From positions 1,922,001-1,986,000 of the forward strand of contig NC_089462.1 in assembly GCF_029203305.1 (NCBI RefSeq): 64,000 nt of DNA, written 5' to 3'. Each line of letters starts with the position of its first letter. The first letter of the stretch is position 1. The notes beneath the pieces were generated by a model. The model had not been told where the DNA came from. It saw only the letters and a program-made list of their open reading frames with translations, and searched no databases. Shown piece by piece: positions 46,338 through 56,437 of this stretch. The translations under genes were made by a program, and so were the position numbers. The DNA is from Yamadazyma tenuis (lineage: Eukaryota > Ascomycota > Pichiomycetes > Serinales > Debaryomycetaceae).

Positions 46338-49300
46338 CTAAAACACAGATTTCATCGACGACATTTCGGGCCTTTCACGAAGAACGGTTGGTGGAGCTTC
46401 AGGACCCGTGTCATTGTGGTTCTGATGATTAGGCTGCACTAGTTTATGGAAGACGTCTGGTACCGGGAATACCGATACCTCCTTTAGCTCGGGGATGTAC
46501 CTTGACGCGAATACGGGTCCCGTAGCGAGGCCAATGAAAATGACTAACATAGTGGTGAAAAGAATAAAATGAAGTATCACAATCCGCCGTCTCTTTCGTT
46601 GGAGCCTTTTTGAAATAATCGCAGAACGGAAGTTGTTTTTGTTGTATTCAGACCAGAATAACATAATGGTGTGGAGCTTATCGATGAAAGGAACGAAAAG
46701 AAGTGGAAACACACAAAACAAAATTCCCTGACAAAGTAAGAAGTCATAGCTGAATGACATCATTTCCACTAGTTTGACCAGGAGCTCTCTCACCGGCTGG
46801 GTTATCACAAGAAGTTTCAAGCCTTGATTGAACCACCTTCCAGACCACCAGGAATGGTTGGCGGTGTCGTCTTTGAGTTCTTTGGTGAGGAAAAGGAAGA
46901 GGATGTTTCTGAGCATTCCGTGAATAGATATTACCAATATGAACCCGCAGAGTGCTCGTGAAAAGTTCCAGGACTCTAGATAAAGGAGAACCTCAAAGGT
47001 GACCATGGTAATTACCAGGGCGATTCCGTGGCCTATAGCTGCCATAGTACTGGAGAACTTTCTGAACCGGAAAATGGAACCTAAGATGCACGAGAGCGCA
47101 AACCCAAGTGCTAAAACTACAACATTAGACATCAATGGTAGTAATGCCACCAAGACAATTCTTATAAGGGGGTTCACTTCCTTTGGTCTCCGTACCCCTG
47201 TTTGGGCATTCATAAACATGAATGCAGTCAAGTTGAAAAATAATGGAATAAATGGAAGAAGCACCTGGCTGCTAAATTGGTGAAGTTTTGAGGTTCTCTT
47301 TCGATTATCGGTGACATTACGCCCATAAGTACTTATAACTGTTTTCTTGTATCCCAAGACCTTGGACCGTTGAACTTTCTGGTAACCATACCAAGAAGAG
47401 TTGTGCCATTTGTAGTTTCCTCTGGAGAACCATCTCATGAGCTCTCGATAGTCCAAGAAGAATTTGGCAAATGAAAACTGGTGAGGATTGAAAAGTATGG
47501 GTGCAAGGCACATGGAGATGAAACTGATGAAGAACCAAAGAAGAGAAGGCTGCCACATGGTGATACAAGAGAACAAGACAGTCAAAAAGAATGTCGAACC
47601 CTTATACAACGAGAGCGACGAGTACCTTGAGAATAATGACGTAAATGGCTGTCGAACAGTTGCAAACCCTCTACCAGTTGCAATATACTTGGCAGTTCCA
47701 TATGTAATGTTATCTTCAAGGGATTTAGCATAAATCTGGCACACAAACACTTCGAATATTGGTGATAGGGAAATAAAGTGGAAGAATATTCTTGAAACTG
47801 CCCTGAGAACTCCCTTTTCAATTAACTCTTGAAACAATAATGGCAAGAACGATATGAAGAAACAGATAAACACAGACAACACAAACCTGGTAACCCAATT
47901 GAGCACTGTTTGGATGTTGTAGCATCCAAGAGGCTGTCTGATATCGGTTGTTGGGTTGTGGGGGCCATAGCTGCAGATTATGGTTTCGTGTTTCAAAGCA
48001 CCAAGATTGAGCAACACCAACATAAATAACAGCACCGACAAGGATATGAACAAGTTATTGAGGTGAAATCCGGCATGTGCATAGTAAAAAGATAAGAATC
48101 GATCTATGGGTAAGGAAGTTCCCATATAGAAATGCTCTCTTGAAAGTATTTGTTCTCCCATTCCAGCACCGATTTTGACGGTAAAGTTAAGTACAGTATT
48201 AAACCCCAAATCACGGCCTTTCCCACACTGATAGTAGTCACAGTGCTTTATTCTTCCTCCTCGACAGGTTGCCATCATTCCAGCATAGATGTCTTCATTG
48301 AGGTGCAAACCTTTCTGAGCTTTGGAAATTCCTCCCCTAGTTGTCATGAAAATTCCATTCAAGAAATCGGGATGTCCGTAGTGAAGCTTACTACCAATTT
48401 CAGCGAGAGTTCTGGCGAACAAAGTACCAAAAGTTTGTTCCTTAGCTGCTGCAACATCTCCAACCACTCCGATGTTCTCGGAAAAAATGTACTCTCTTGC
48501 CCCAAGTATTGCAACAGGATCTTTGGTTGGTTTGAAAATGTTGGGGTTGTACTCTTCATCGATATCCAAGTTATATTCTTCAAAATCTGCCAATACTGAT
48601 TTGATCTTCAAGCACTCCTCCAAGTAATTATCTTGGTTTGCATCTATTACCTGAATGTACTCGCCTCGGTAGAAGATTATCGATTGGTTCTGATTATCTG
48701 ATTTCCCATCACCTAGAATGGGGTTACCGGAGAGTTGGACTCTCAACCTCTTCTTGAAATTTCCATTGGAGTCTGTTTTGGTGAAATCTAACAAAGTGGA
48801 GTAATAGGTAGTTTCATTAGTATCTTGATCAGATTCTTCTTCGATGTAGGCGATTTTAATATTGGGAAATGCTTCCACTAAATACTTGACGTTTTCCTTT
48901 TCCTCGACACTAAACTTCTGGTATTTTTGAAGTGAAATCAAAAGCCTGAACTTTCTCTCAGCAAATCTGTGAAGCTCATCCTTGACTAATTCAGGATACA
49001 AGTTATTCTTATACTTAAAATTCACATCTTCTGACTTGAACAATATTTTGAGGGCAGCTTCATAGTTAATGAACCCCGACACAGTTCTGTATAAGGTTTG
49101 GGTTCTTAAGGAAGCCCAGATTCTTGTTCTAAGAGTATACTCGGGTAGGGAGTCCTTGAAGCCAATATAGTAGTAAGGCAAATCGGCATGGTTCTCCTTT
49201 CTTTCTGGTGTTGGTGGTCTATCAGGAATATTGGTTAAAATCTTTGTGTCTTGCACAAAGGCGTTCCAGTCAGATTTATTCAACAACTTCAAGTAGTCCA

Positions 49301-51557
49301 ATATTGATACCTTTGAACCTTTATCTTCCTTGATGATTTCCTTCAAGCTTAAAAGAATCTTCTCAGAATAGTGTGGAATGAGCACCGTGAAAGATGGTAT
49401 TGCGGTGGTTGGAATTGGCTCAGAGATCGGACTGGTTAAAGACTGGGCAAAAAAGCTTATCCTTCGTTGTGCCTCTTTTCCCATTGTTATATAGTCCTTC
49501 ATGCTGAAACTATTATCGCCTTGGAATATGAAGAACAGAGGAGCTTTAACCAAGACATTTTTCTCTCCATATCCAATATCTGCATCATCAGTCAATTCAT
49601 AGATCAACTTTTTGGCTTGTTCCAATGGCAAAATGTGTTCCCTGTACATTGAAATGATAATACTGTTCCAGATGTGAGCAACCAACTGCGTAGTCTCCGT
49701 TTTAGAATCTCCATTAAGAATGATCAACTTGCTGCAAATCCTTTCCGGCAACCTTAGAAATATGTTTCTCCATGGGGTGCAAACTGATAGTCCTGATGAA
49801 AATGACAAGATAATAGAAAACAAACAGTTTAGGATAATGTACCACAAGTAGGTATCCAAAAAGAATAAGACCAAATCGGTGATGAAAAGGAGACCCAAAA
49901 GCAATCTCGCGTGGTACGCACACAAGAGTCTCTGGAAAATCACATCTCCATGGCACCTTGATAAATCCATTGACCACAACTCTCTGATAGGATCTCTCAA
50001 AGATAAAGTCAAGAACATGTATGATTCAAACGATTTCAAGAGAATAACCGACAACCACAAAAGAGCCGAAAACTTTTGGCCTCTAGAACTCAACTTCGGG
50101 AACAGGGATGTGAAAATCTTGGCTTTAATGAAGCCTGTGTTGGGCTTAATAATAGACTCAAAGTATGTCAGTGGTGGTTTTATGGACAAATATAGCACCG
50201 AAGTGATCGAGATCACAAACTGTCCGATTCCGACCCATCTTCCGTGAACTGAATAAGCATCATAAGGTAAGAATCCCAAAATGTAAACACTTGGAGCAAC
50301 ATTAACCATTGTTAGAAGTAGTAGAAGCACCAATTTCCCAAATAAGTGTTGAGAACCAGGCCATTGTCGGGGAACAAATACCATCTCAAATATGACTGCA
50401 AAAAACGCTATGATACAAGCAATAGATCCTCCAAGCGAAACTATTGTCCACTGTACTTGGGGAGCAGGCTTATTATCTGTCAAAGGGTCATAGTTGTGGG
50501 TGTACAAAGAAGGGGAGTTGAAACTGGTGTAAAACCAAAACATGGAGATGTGAATAATCCAAACTCTGCTGAAATTTGTCAACAAATGTAACCATGTTCT
50601 TTTTTCAAAATATGTTTTGTAAAGGCAAGAACCCCACATCACCATTTTGAAGTTCAAGAACCGGAGATTTCTTGGACAATCAATTAACAAGGTGCCATCT
50701 GCCAACTTGATTCGTTTAATGTTTTCAGGAAACCAAAAAAATTGGTTGACATCGTCATAGCCGATAATGGCATCATGATCTCTGGTGTTTTTCACCCAAT
50801 TCCCGTCCACCATCTTATATTGCTGATTTCTAATAAACTTGTAGATGGGAGTGATGACCTCTTGCAAGAAGTTGATTTTGCCTTCTTCTAAGTGGCTATC
50901 ATAGTAGTCCAAAGCGCACTTGAAGATAAAACAAAGACACTCGGGCATGAATCTGACATTATTTGCTTCTCCCCAAATCAACAAGTACAATGCAACCTGA
51001 GTCACACAATCTGCTTCTGATAATTTCAGCATTTTTGTCTTCCACTTGATCTCTAATCCAAGCATACTGTTCTCATTATTCATATTCGTGAGCTTATTTC
51101 TGTTCGATTTCCTAGCATACTTGGAGTAGTTCTTCCAAATATTGGACGTGGTAATCCCTTCATCCAACTCAAGGTGAGCCATAAAGTACCACTTCTTGTA
51201 GTTGGATCTGTTGCCTCCAATGTAGTCTGAATGAAGTGATAGAAGTGCCTGAGAACATGGCATTCGACTTGATCTCGAGTCCACCTGAGTCATAAAAAAC
51301 TCAAACATGTTCTCGCAGCTGTCAGTCTGGAACCCAAATACTGCTTTCAACTTGAAAAATATCAGTTTGATATCCTCTTGGGAAAGTTGTGCTCCATTTT
51401 CAGGACACCAGGAAGGATAAGCTTGCACCAGAAACAAATCTTCCTTCACAGAGTGGGAAGCGGTGAGTGGAACGTTGAAGTCCTGAAAAAGCTGATAGTC
51501 ACTGAGTGCTTCTGATGTAGTGGGTTCGCAGGTGTCATAGTTGTTATCTGTAGACAT
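46338..51557 (-). CDS. 1,3-beta-glucan synthase, FKS family (FKS3/GSL type)
   Basis: Plasma-membrane GT48 synthase that polymerises UDP-glucose into beta-1,3-glucan under Rho1 control; the echinocandin target family. It has a conserved N-terminal domain (CVTQVALYLLIWGEANNVRFMPECLCFIFK), a block of membrane segments, the large cytosolic catalytic region (GREYIFSENIGVVGD, MTTRGGISKAQKGLHLNEDIYAGM, GKGRDLGF) and C-terminal membrane spans. Hot spot 1 is the wild-type FLTLSLRDP (residues 515-523). The hot spot 2 position is NWVTRFVL (about 1220) and not DWIRRYTL. The N-terminus is short (1739 aa in all), suggesting an FKS3/GSL paralogue and not the main FKS1/GSC1. The start is the first ATG, 51557. 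Confidence 0.93.
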   Translation of the reverse strand: MSTDNNYDTCEPTTSEALSDYQLFQDFNVPLTASHSVKEDLFLVQAYPSWCPENGAQLSQEDIKLIFFKLKAVFGFQTDSCENMFEFFMTQVDSRSSRMPCSQALLSLHSDYIGGNRSNYKKWYFMAHLELDEGITTSNIWKNYSKYARKSNRNKLTNMNNENSMLGLEIKWKTKMLKLSEADCVTQVALYLLIWGEANNVRFMPECLCFIFKCALDYYDSHLEEGKINFLQEVITPIYKFIRNQQYKMVDGNWVKNTRDHDAIIGYDDVNQFFWFPENIKRIKLADGTLLIDCPRNLRFLNFKMVMWGSCLYKTYFEKRTWLHLLTNFSRVWIIHISMFWFYTSFNSPSLYTHNYDPLTDNKPAPQVQWTIVSLGGSIACIIAFFAVIFEMVFVPRQWPGSQHLFGKLVLLLLLTMVNVAPSVYILGFLPYDAYSVHGRWVGIGQFVISITSVLYLSIKPPLTYFESIIKPNTGFIKAKIFTSLFPKLSSRGQKFSALLWLSVILLKSFESYMFLTLSLRDPIRELWSMDLSRCHGDVIFQRLLCAYHARLLLGLLFITDLVLFFLDTYLWYIILNCLFSIILSFSSGLSVCTPWRNIFLRLPERICSKLIILNGDSKTETTQLVAHIWNSIIISMYREHILPLEQAKKLIYELTDDADIGYGEKNVLVKAPLFFIFQGDNSFSMKDYITMGKEAQRRISFFAQSLTSPISEPIPTTAIPSFTVLIPHYSEKILLSLKEIIKEDKGSKVSILDYLKLLNKSDWNAFVQDTKILTNIPDRPPTPERKENHADLPYYYIGFKDSLPEYTLRTRIWASLRTQTLYRTVSGFINYEAALKILFKSEDVNFKYKNNLYPELVKDELHRFAERKFRLLISLQKYQKFSVEEKENVKYLVEAFPNIKIAYIEEESDQDTNETTYYSTLLDFTKTDSNGNFKKRLRVQLSGNPILGDGKSDNQNQSIIFYRGEYIQVIDANQDNYLEECLKIKSVLADFEEYNLDIDEEYNPNIFKPTKDPVAILGAREYIFSENIGVVGDVAAAKEQTFGTLFARTLAEIGSKLHYGHPDFLNGIFMTTRGGISKAQKGLHLNEDIYAGMMATCRGGRIKHCDYYQCGKGRDLGFNTVLNFTVKIGAGMGEQILSREHFYMGTSLPIDRFLSFYYAHAGFHLNNLFISLSVLLFMLVLLNLGALKHETIICSYGPHNPTTDIRQPLGCYNIQTVLNWVTRFVLSVFICFFISFLPLLFQELIEKGVLRAVSRIFFHFISLSPIFEVFVCQIYAKSLEDNITYGTAKYIATGRGFATVRQPFTSLFSRYSSLSLYKGSTFFLTVLFSCITMWQPSLLWFFISFISMCLAPILFNPHQFSFAKFFLDYRELMRWFSRGNYKWHNSSWYGYQKVQRSKVLGYKKTVISTYGRNVTDNRKRTSKLHQFSSQVLLPFIPLFFNLTAFMFMNAQTGVRRPKEVNPLIRIVLVALLPLMSNVVVLALGFALSCILGSIFRFRKFSSTMAAIGHGIALVITMVTFEVLLYLESWNFSRALCGFILVISIHGMLRNILFLFLTKELKDDTANHSWWSGRWFNQGLKLLVITQPVRELLVKLVEMMSFSYDFLLCQGILFCVFPLLFVPFIDKLHTIMLFWSEYNKNNFRSAIISKRLQRKRRRIVILHFILFTTMLVIFIGLATGPVFASRYIPELKEVSVFPVPDVFHKLVQPNHQNHNDTGPEAPPTVLRERPEMSSMKSVF

Positions 51558-51748
51558 TGTAAATGGTTTACTTCTGCGAACCTCAGTTGAATCCACAAAC
51601 AGTTCGCAGCCAAATTTGACTCACGGGAAAATTTGAGGCCAGATCAATGAGAATTTTGTGAAGGTTTTGCTCGACAGTAAATATCGAATGCAACGGTTTA
51701 ATGGTCATTACTGAACAAGTTGCTAGTCCAAGACTGTAGGATAGTCAA

Positions 51749-51760
51749 AAAAAAAGAAAT
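51749..51760 (-). terminator. Pol III oligo-T terminator of the tRNA
   Basis: A run of nine T on the minus strand (A on plus, about 51747-51755) lies a few bases past the tRNA 3' end. Confidence 0.8.
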
Positions 51761-51832
51761 GCCTTCAGCCAGATTCGAACTGACGATCTCCTCATTACTA
51801 GTGAGGTGCCTTACCAACTTGGCCATAAAGGC
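51761..51832 (-). tRNA. tRNA-Thr (anticodon AGU)
   Basis: A 72-nt cloverleaf, without CCA and without intron. The acceptor stem GCCUUUA pairs with UGAAGGC. The D arm contains the A box (UGGCCAAGUUGGUAAGG). The anticodon stem CCUCA/UGAGG encloses the loop CUAGUAA, with anticodon AGU at 51797-51799. The T arm carries GUUCGAAUC (B box). AGU would be read as IGU after deamination and decode ACU/ACC/ACA. It closely resembles the S. cerevisiae tRNA-Thr(AGU). Confidence 0.97.
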
Positions 51833-52400
51833 ATCGGTTATTTGTTAGTATTTTTGTCGGTATGACTGTGCTGTCTTTTTGTTGTACAGGATTGGTTATT
51901 ATTATGTGCAGGTATGTGACTTAAATGTAGGATTATACGTCCGGAAACGGCCTCCTTCGTCAACTCTATTTCATTTTGTGATATTGGTGGGGCACGTCTG
52001 CTTCTTAACCATGCAAATGGTGTTTCCAGTGAGGTTGGTTGCGAAAGAAGTATAGAGGAAAATAATTGAGCAGAGTTGTTTTCTGTGGGTGTGTGGGTCA
52101 CGAACACAACGGATCCCATTTTTTGGTATAGGGATATCCAATCTCTATAAATTTGAAATGCCGACGTGGTTTAGAAAAACAGGAATTTCTGTATGGTTTC
52201 TATCTGTATTCCTTAACAAAAGTGTAGCTGCCAACATTTAGTACTTACTGAGCAGTCCGTTAAACACCACTTCCTTTTTTGAAAGTAAGGAAACCCTAAT
52301 ATTTGCACTCATACTACCAATACTCAAGGGCTACCGCCAAACCATATAATGTATATACTATTAGCATAGGGTTATCCTAGCCTCTATAATCTCTATAAAA
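51833..52400. other. Intergenic region between tRNA-Thr and the QDR-like gene
   Basis: 568 bp, AT-rich. It includes the tRNA upstream side and the 3' region of the transporter. I see no gene or repeat in it. Confidence 0.5.
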
Positions 52401-53873
52401 TTAACTGGTGTCATTCCTATACCATGCCACATAAATCAATAAGGTATCCGCAACGATCCCAATACCTGCCCAGAAAGTATAAGTACCCCCAAGTCCCATA
52501 GCACCTGTCATTCTTGAAAGGATACCCACGCAAAGTGCAGCCGTGCAACATCTCGTCAAATTCATGAGAGATACCCCAAGAGAAGCATTTTGAGGATTCA
52601 TGTCCACCAACACCGTAGAATAAATGGCAATAGCAGATGAAGAAGAGTACGACACCAAGCATGTGGCGATGATGATCGAAGCAATGTTCATTTTATACTG
52701 TAAACACCACCCGTAAATCATGATCCCTATGAATTGCAACCCAGTGGGCACAAAGCTCACATAGATTCTTGTACGAAGAACATTAAATTTGGGTCTCTCG
52801 GCCATTGGTACATCTTGATACCTGTCGTCATACAACTTCTTGCTTCGTTTGTAAGACCAATTCAACAATCTCCCAGATACCAATGATCCAGCAAAACAAG
52901 TCACTCCTTGAGGCAAGTACATATATCCCACCTTAAGAACGGTGTAGTTGTAGCCATCACCCTCCAAAAGAGTAAGTGATGTCAATGTCATTGTCCACAC
53001 TGCAAACTTTATGGCAGGCGAAAACAAAACACACAAAGTCTTAAAGTGGAAGAGAATTTTGAACGGGGCCAAGAGGTTTAGTTTGGTCTTGGGAGACAAT
53101 GTCTCCGTCTGATTGACCAACCACCGGCTTCTGAACCGTTTGAGCAAGTAAATAGGAGCGATGTTCACACAGATCTTAGGCTTGACGGTACCATTTCCTA
53201 CTATCAGTCGAATGGTTTCTGGAAGCACGAGAATTACCACCATCATCGTGATTCCGGCTCCAATAGCAGACATCACAAATATACCTCTCCATCCATAGGA
53301 GTGGATCATTCCGGCACCAATAAGTCCTCCGAATGCATTTCCAGTGAGCTGTAATCCACTTACAAGTCCCACAAATCCTCCTCTATCAGCTACAGTACAA
53401 ATGTCACCTGAGACTCCTGAGGAAATGGCAATAACAGGACCGATCCCACCGGCTTGGATACATCTTAGAACTGCTAGAAGCCAGTAGGCATTTGCTTGTG
53501 ATAAGGCGATGGTAGCAGCAATATATATCAACATACAGATTATAAGCATTGGTCTTCGCCCAATGGTATCGGAAATATTCGAAGAAAATGTCGGGATAAT
53601 ACCCTGGAAAAGAAGATATCCAACCACCGACAAATCGGCCACTGAATCTGTGATGTGGAAGTATGCTTTAATTGTGGGTAGAGCCGGAAACCAACTCGGT
53701 GAAGATAATGTACTCCAGAAACCTATTACCGATAAGAGTGACATAAGAACGTACTTTTCGGTTGAAGTGTACACTGTGAACGGTGCAGACTTTTCGGTGA
53801 CCAGCTCTGTGGTCTCCATGTTCGGATTGTCGGGGGTAGCTTTGTCTGGGTCCTTCAAGGTCTTAGTCATCAT
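52401..53873 (-). CDS. MFS drug:H+ antiporter, DHA1 family (QDR/AQR type)
   Basis: Plasma-membrane transporter with 12 predicted membrane helices. The DHA1 motif A-like NISDTIGRRPM lies between TM2 and TM3. Other family features are FWSTLSSPSWFPALPTI in TM1, LRCIQAGGIGPVIAISSGVSGDI and LTGNAFGGLIGAGMIHSYGWRGIF (motif C region in TM5). The long central loop and the STVLVDMNPQNASLGVSLMNLTRC segment are typical of the QDR/AQR1/DTR1 group, which export quinidine-like drugs, organic acids or polyamines. Substrate is not predictable. The frame extends upstream to a TTG at 53999; the first ATG is 53873, giving 490 aa. Confidence 0.9.
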   Translation of the reverse strand: MMTKTLKDPDKATPDNPNMETTELVTEKSAPFTVYTSTEKYVLMSLLSVIGFWSTLSSPSWFPALPTIKAYFHITDSVADLSVVGYLLFQGIIPTFSSNISDTIGRRPMLIICMLIYIAATIALSQANAYWLLAVLRCIQAGGIGPVIAISSGVSGDICTVADRGGFVGLVSGLQLTGNAFGGLIGAGMIHSYGWRGIFVMSAIGAGITMMVVILVLPETIRLIVGNGTVKPKICVNIAPIYLLKRFRSRWLVNQTETLSPKTKLNLLAPFKILFHFKTLCVLFSPAIKFAVWTMTLTSLTLLEGDGYNYTVLKVGYMYLPQGVTCFAGSLVSGRLLNWSYKRSKKLYDDRYQDVPMAERPKFNVLRTRIYVSFVPTGLQFIGIMIYGWCLQYKMNIASIIIATCLVSYSSSSAIAIYSTVLVDMNPQNASLGVSLMNLTRCCTAALCVGILSRMTGAMGLGGTYTFWAGIGIVADTLLIYVAWYRNDTS

Positions 53874-54897
53874 AAGAAAATCTTGAATTACTATGGCTTT
53901 TATATTGTTAGTCACAAGACAGTGCCGTGCCAAAACCACAAAGATTGGCACCGCGAATGTGTCAACCCGCTCCCCTGAACTGCAGTTGTTCGGTTGCAAA
54001 TCCTCCTATTTAAACTTGACGAGATTTACTGGGTTTGTAAAACGAATGTATACTGTTGTTAACCGGTGGGTGGGGAAAGCTGTCTGGCTTAGGCCAGGCT
54101 ATATGAGTACCTTAACATGACAATACAAGGGAAAGCTTTCCGTCTAGTTGAGCTTCCACTTAAAGTAAGAAGTACTGGAGGATAAATCCCACTCAGCTCT
54201 TTGACCAGCAAAGCACTTACTGTTTGTGATTTACTCTTACATCACCTTCAAGATTTGGAGTGTTATTCTGTAGAAATTGCAAAAACCAAATAAATAAAAC
54301 AATTTATTTTGAAGACACACCGGACTCACCCAGCAAGCCATTAAAGGATGATAAAGGCATAATCAAGCACTTTCCAAGCATTCTATGCTTTTTCCATTCA
54401 AATAACAGAAGAATACCTATCATCCCAAACCTGGTCGTGCGTGTTCAAATGTGCCTTCCCTGGCAATCGTCAATAAAAACTCAAATATAGGCTGAAAAAT
54501 CCCCCAAAAACCACCCATACACCTTCTGTTTCTCCCTCCTATAAAAGGAGCAGGAAAAGTCCAGGAGTCCTGGATTCTGCCTCTAATCCCTAAATCCACC
54601 TCGTTCCGAGATTCGGTGACACAAAACCGTTCACCGCGATTATCAACACAAAACCACTTTTGTGATCAAAAATCTCCATAAACAAACTCGTCCTCAACGA
54701 CCAGTGTACGGAACAATAATATCAGTTATCGCAACAATCAATTTGTCCTATTAGTTTGCACCCATCGCCAAACTAATACCTCGTCCATAGAAGTCTCCAG
54801 TGTTTCCACAAGTTCACCTTCTTCTAGACTTTTTAAACTATCCTGGAGCTAGTTATAATCACTGAAGTTTTTTTTTGCAACTGTTGCTAAGCGCACG
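53874..54897. promoter_or_regulatory. Divergent promoter of the QDR-like and NDT80-family genes
   Basis: 1.0 kb without a gene. Close to the NDT80-family gene are TATAAAAGG (54541-54549), a 15-bp palindrome TCCAGGAGTCCTGGA (54560-54574), and two copies of ACACAAAACC (54619-54628 and 54646-54655). The latter contain the CRCAAAW core of the middle sporulation element. The sequence between them and the ATG is C/A-rich, like a long 5' leader. Confidence 0.6.
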
Positions 54898-56088
54898 ATG
54901 AATATCCAAAACACCGAGGGATTGATGACACCTGACGATGCAACCGTGGCGGCAGTGGCGGTAGCAAACGGTGTAGCCAACTCCGACCAATTACAACAGC
55001 ATTACCTTCAACAGCATCACCTTCAGCAGCAGCATCACCAACACCAACACCAGCACCAACATCAACACCAATCGCTCCACCACCACCAAGCACCGCAGCT
55101 CCACCAGTTTTCGTCCCAGGATCTCAGTAGTCAGGTGACCACCCACCAGCTCAACCACCATCTTGAAATGTTGTCTCAGCAGGTGAAAGTGGAAAATCTC
55201 TTGGAGCTGGCCCTGAAAAAAGTGGCACCCAGGTCAAGTGATTTGTATCGTGTTGGCCCACAGTTTAGCCAGACCAACCACCACCAGCAAATATACTGCC
55301 ACAGTACCGGAATGGATGTGCTTCCATCGTTGCACGCTCGGATAGATCGAGGCTTTGAAGTGGGCGATGAAGGTACTTGGATCGGGTACAAACGTAACTA
55401 TTTCACGCTTGTGGCGTCGTTCAGTTTGGACGGATTTGAATTTCAAAGATTCCTTCAAAACAGGTTTTATACATACGAGAAGCTGAAGACCAGTGGAGAA
55501 CACAAGGTGGATATTAGCTATTTTGCCATTCGGCTAGTAGCCAAATGCTCGGACGACGAAGTCAACATCAGCTTGGTACAACATACACCCAAAAGAGACA
55601 AGGGCCCTCAGTTTCCACCTCCGATTTACCCAGCTGTGCCGGGAGACTTACCAGACCATGGTACGGTGAAGGTATCGTCCAATAAGCGGAATACCACCAA
55701 GCTCGATAACCTCAACAAAATCTTTTATTTTGACAGAGGCGAGTATTATCGCAACACGAACCTTGTCAAGGACGACTCGATATTGAAGAGTTACCCAAGT
55801 GATATGGTGCCACGGGTGGCCCGTTTTGAAAGGATCCAGTTCACCTCTTCCATTAGAATGAGAACCACCTCTGCCAACAATCGATTCTTCACGCTTCACG
55901 TGGAACTACTCGGAATTGTCGAAGACGAAGACTCACACATACAGCCGATCTTGTTGTCATCTATCGAGTCACCACCTTTGGTGATCAGAGGCCGTTCTCC
56001 TTCGAATTATCATAAGGATAAGACTTCGGGATATCGAGCCATGGACGATATACTGTCCCAGCACTTGCAACAGATGGGACCTCCATAG
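54898..56088 (+). CDS. NDT80/PhoG-family transcription factor
   Basis: DNA-binding regulator of the p53-like Ig-fold Ndt80 family. In Candida the family has NDT80, REP1 and RON1, controlling azole response, biofilm, filamentation or GlcNAc use; in S. cerevisiae Ndt80 drives middle meiosis. A Gln/His-rich N-terminus (HQHQHQHQHQHQ at about residues 47-58) precedes the DNA-binding domain at about 110-370: YCHSTGMDVLPSLHARIDRGF, EGTWIGYKRNYFTLV, VSSNKRNTTKLDN, RFERIQFTSSIRMRT and PPLVIRGRSPSNY. The protein (396 aa) ends soon after the domain, so it lacks a long C-terminal activation region. Orthology within the family is not certain. Confidence 0.88.
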   Translation: MNIQNTEGLMTPDDATVAAVAVANGVANSDQLQQHYLQQHHLQQQHHQHQHQHQHQHQSLHHHQAPQLHQFSSQDLSSQVTTHQLNHHLEMLSQQVKVENLLELALKKVAPRSSDLYRVGPQFSQTNHHQQIYCHSTGMDVLPSLHARIDRGFEVGDEGTWIGYKRNYFTLVASFSLDGFEFQRFLQNRFYTYEKLKTSGEHKVDISYFAIRLVAKCSDDEVNISLVQHTPKRDKGPQFPPPIYPAVPGDLPDHGTVKVSSNKRNTTKLDNLNKIFYFDRGEYYRNTNLVKDDSILKSYPSDMVPRVARFERIQFTSSIRMRTTSANNRFFTLHVELLGIVEDEDSHIQPILLSSIESPPLVIRGRSPSNYHKDKTSGYRAMDDILSQHLQQMGPP

Positions 56089-56437
56089 AAAACCAGTTTG
56101 TAAAACTATGTGTATAAAATGACAACATCTTGTAAAACTATCTATAAAATCTTGTTGTCGTGTTTGCTTACCTGCTCATCACTGCATTGGCTGAATGCGC
56201 ACTCATGATTTCAATTTTTTCTCGACCCCATACTTCCAAACGTCACTGGAATCACTTTCATTTGTGCAGTGTGGCAGCCTACTTGTTTCATTCTTGTGAA
56301 TTCGTTATTTACTTGTCGCCAAAAAAACCTTGTGTTGTTTTCTTCTCAAAAAAGGGCTACCATAATTGCGGTTAATTGTTCATCCATTTGCATAATCACA
56401 TTACACCAATAAGAACCTGGCGGTGACTAAAATAAGG
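56089..56437. other. Intergenic region between the NDT80-family gene and LEU5
   Basis: 349 bp, AT-rich 3' and promoter sequence with no gene or element that I can support. Confidence 0.5.

Noticed and set aside
46105..46341. Plus-strand open frame at the BFA1 5' end
   Set aside because: Antisense to the conserved BFA1 start and without recognisable content.
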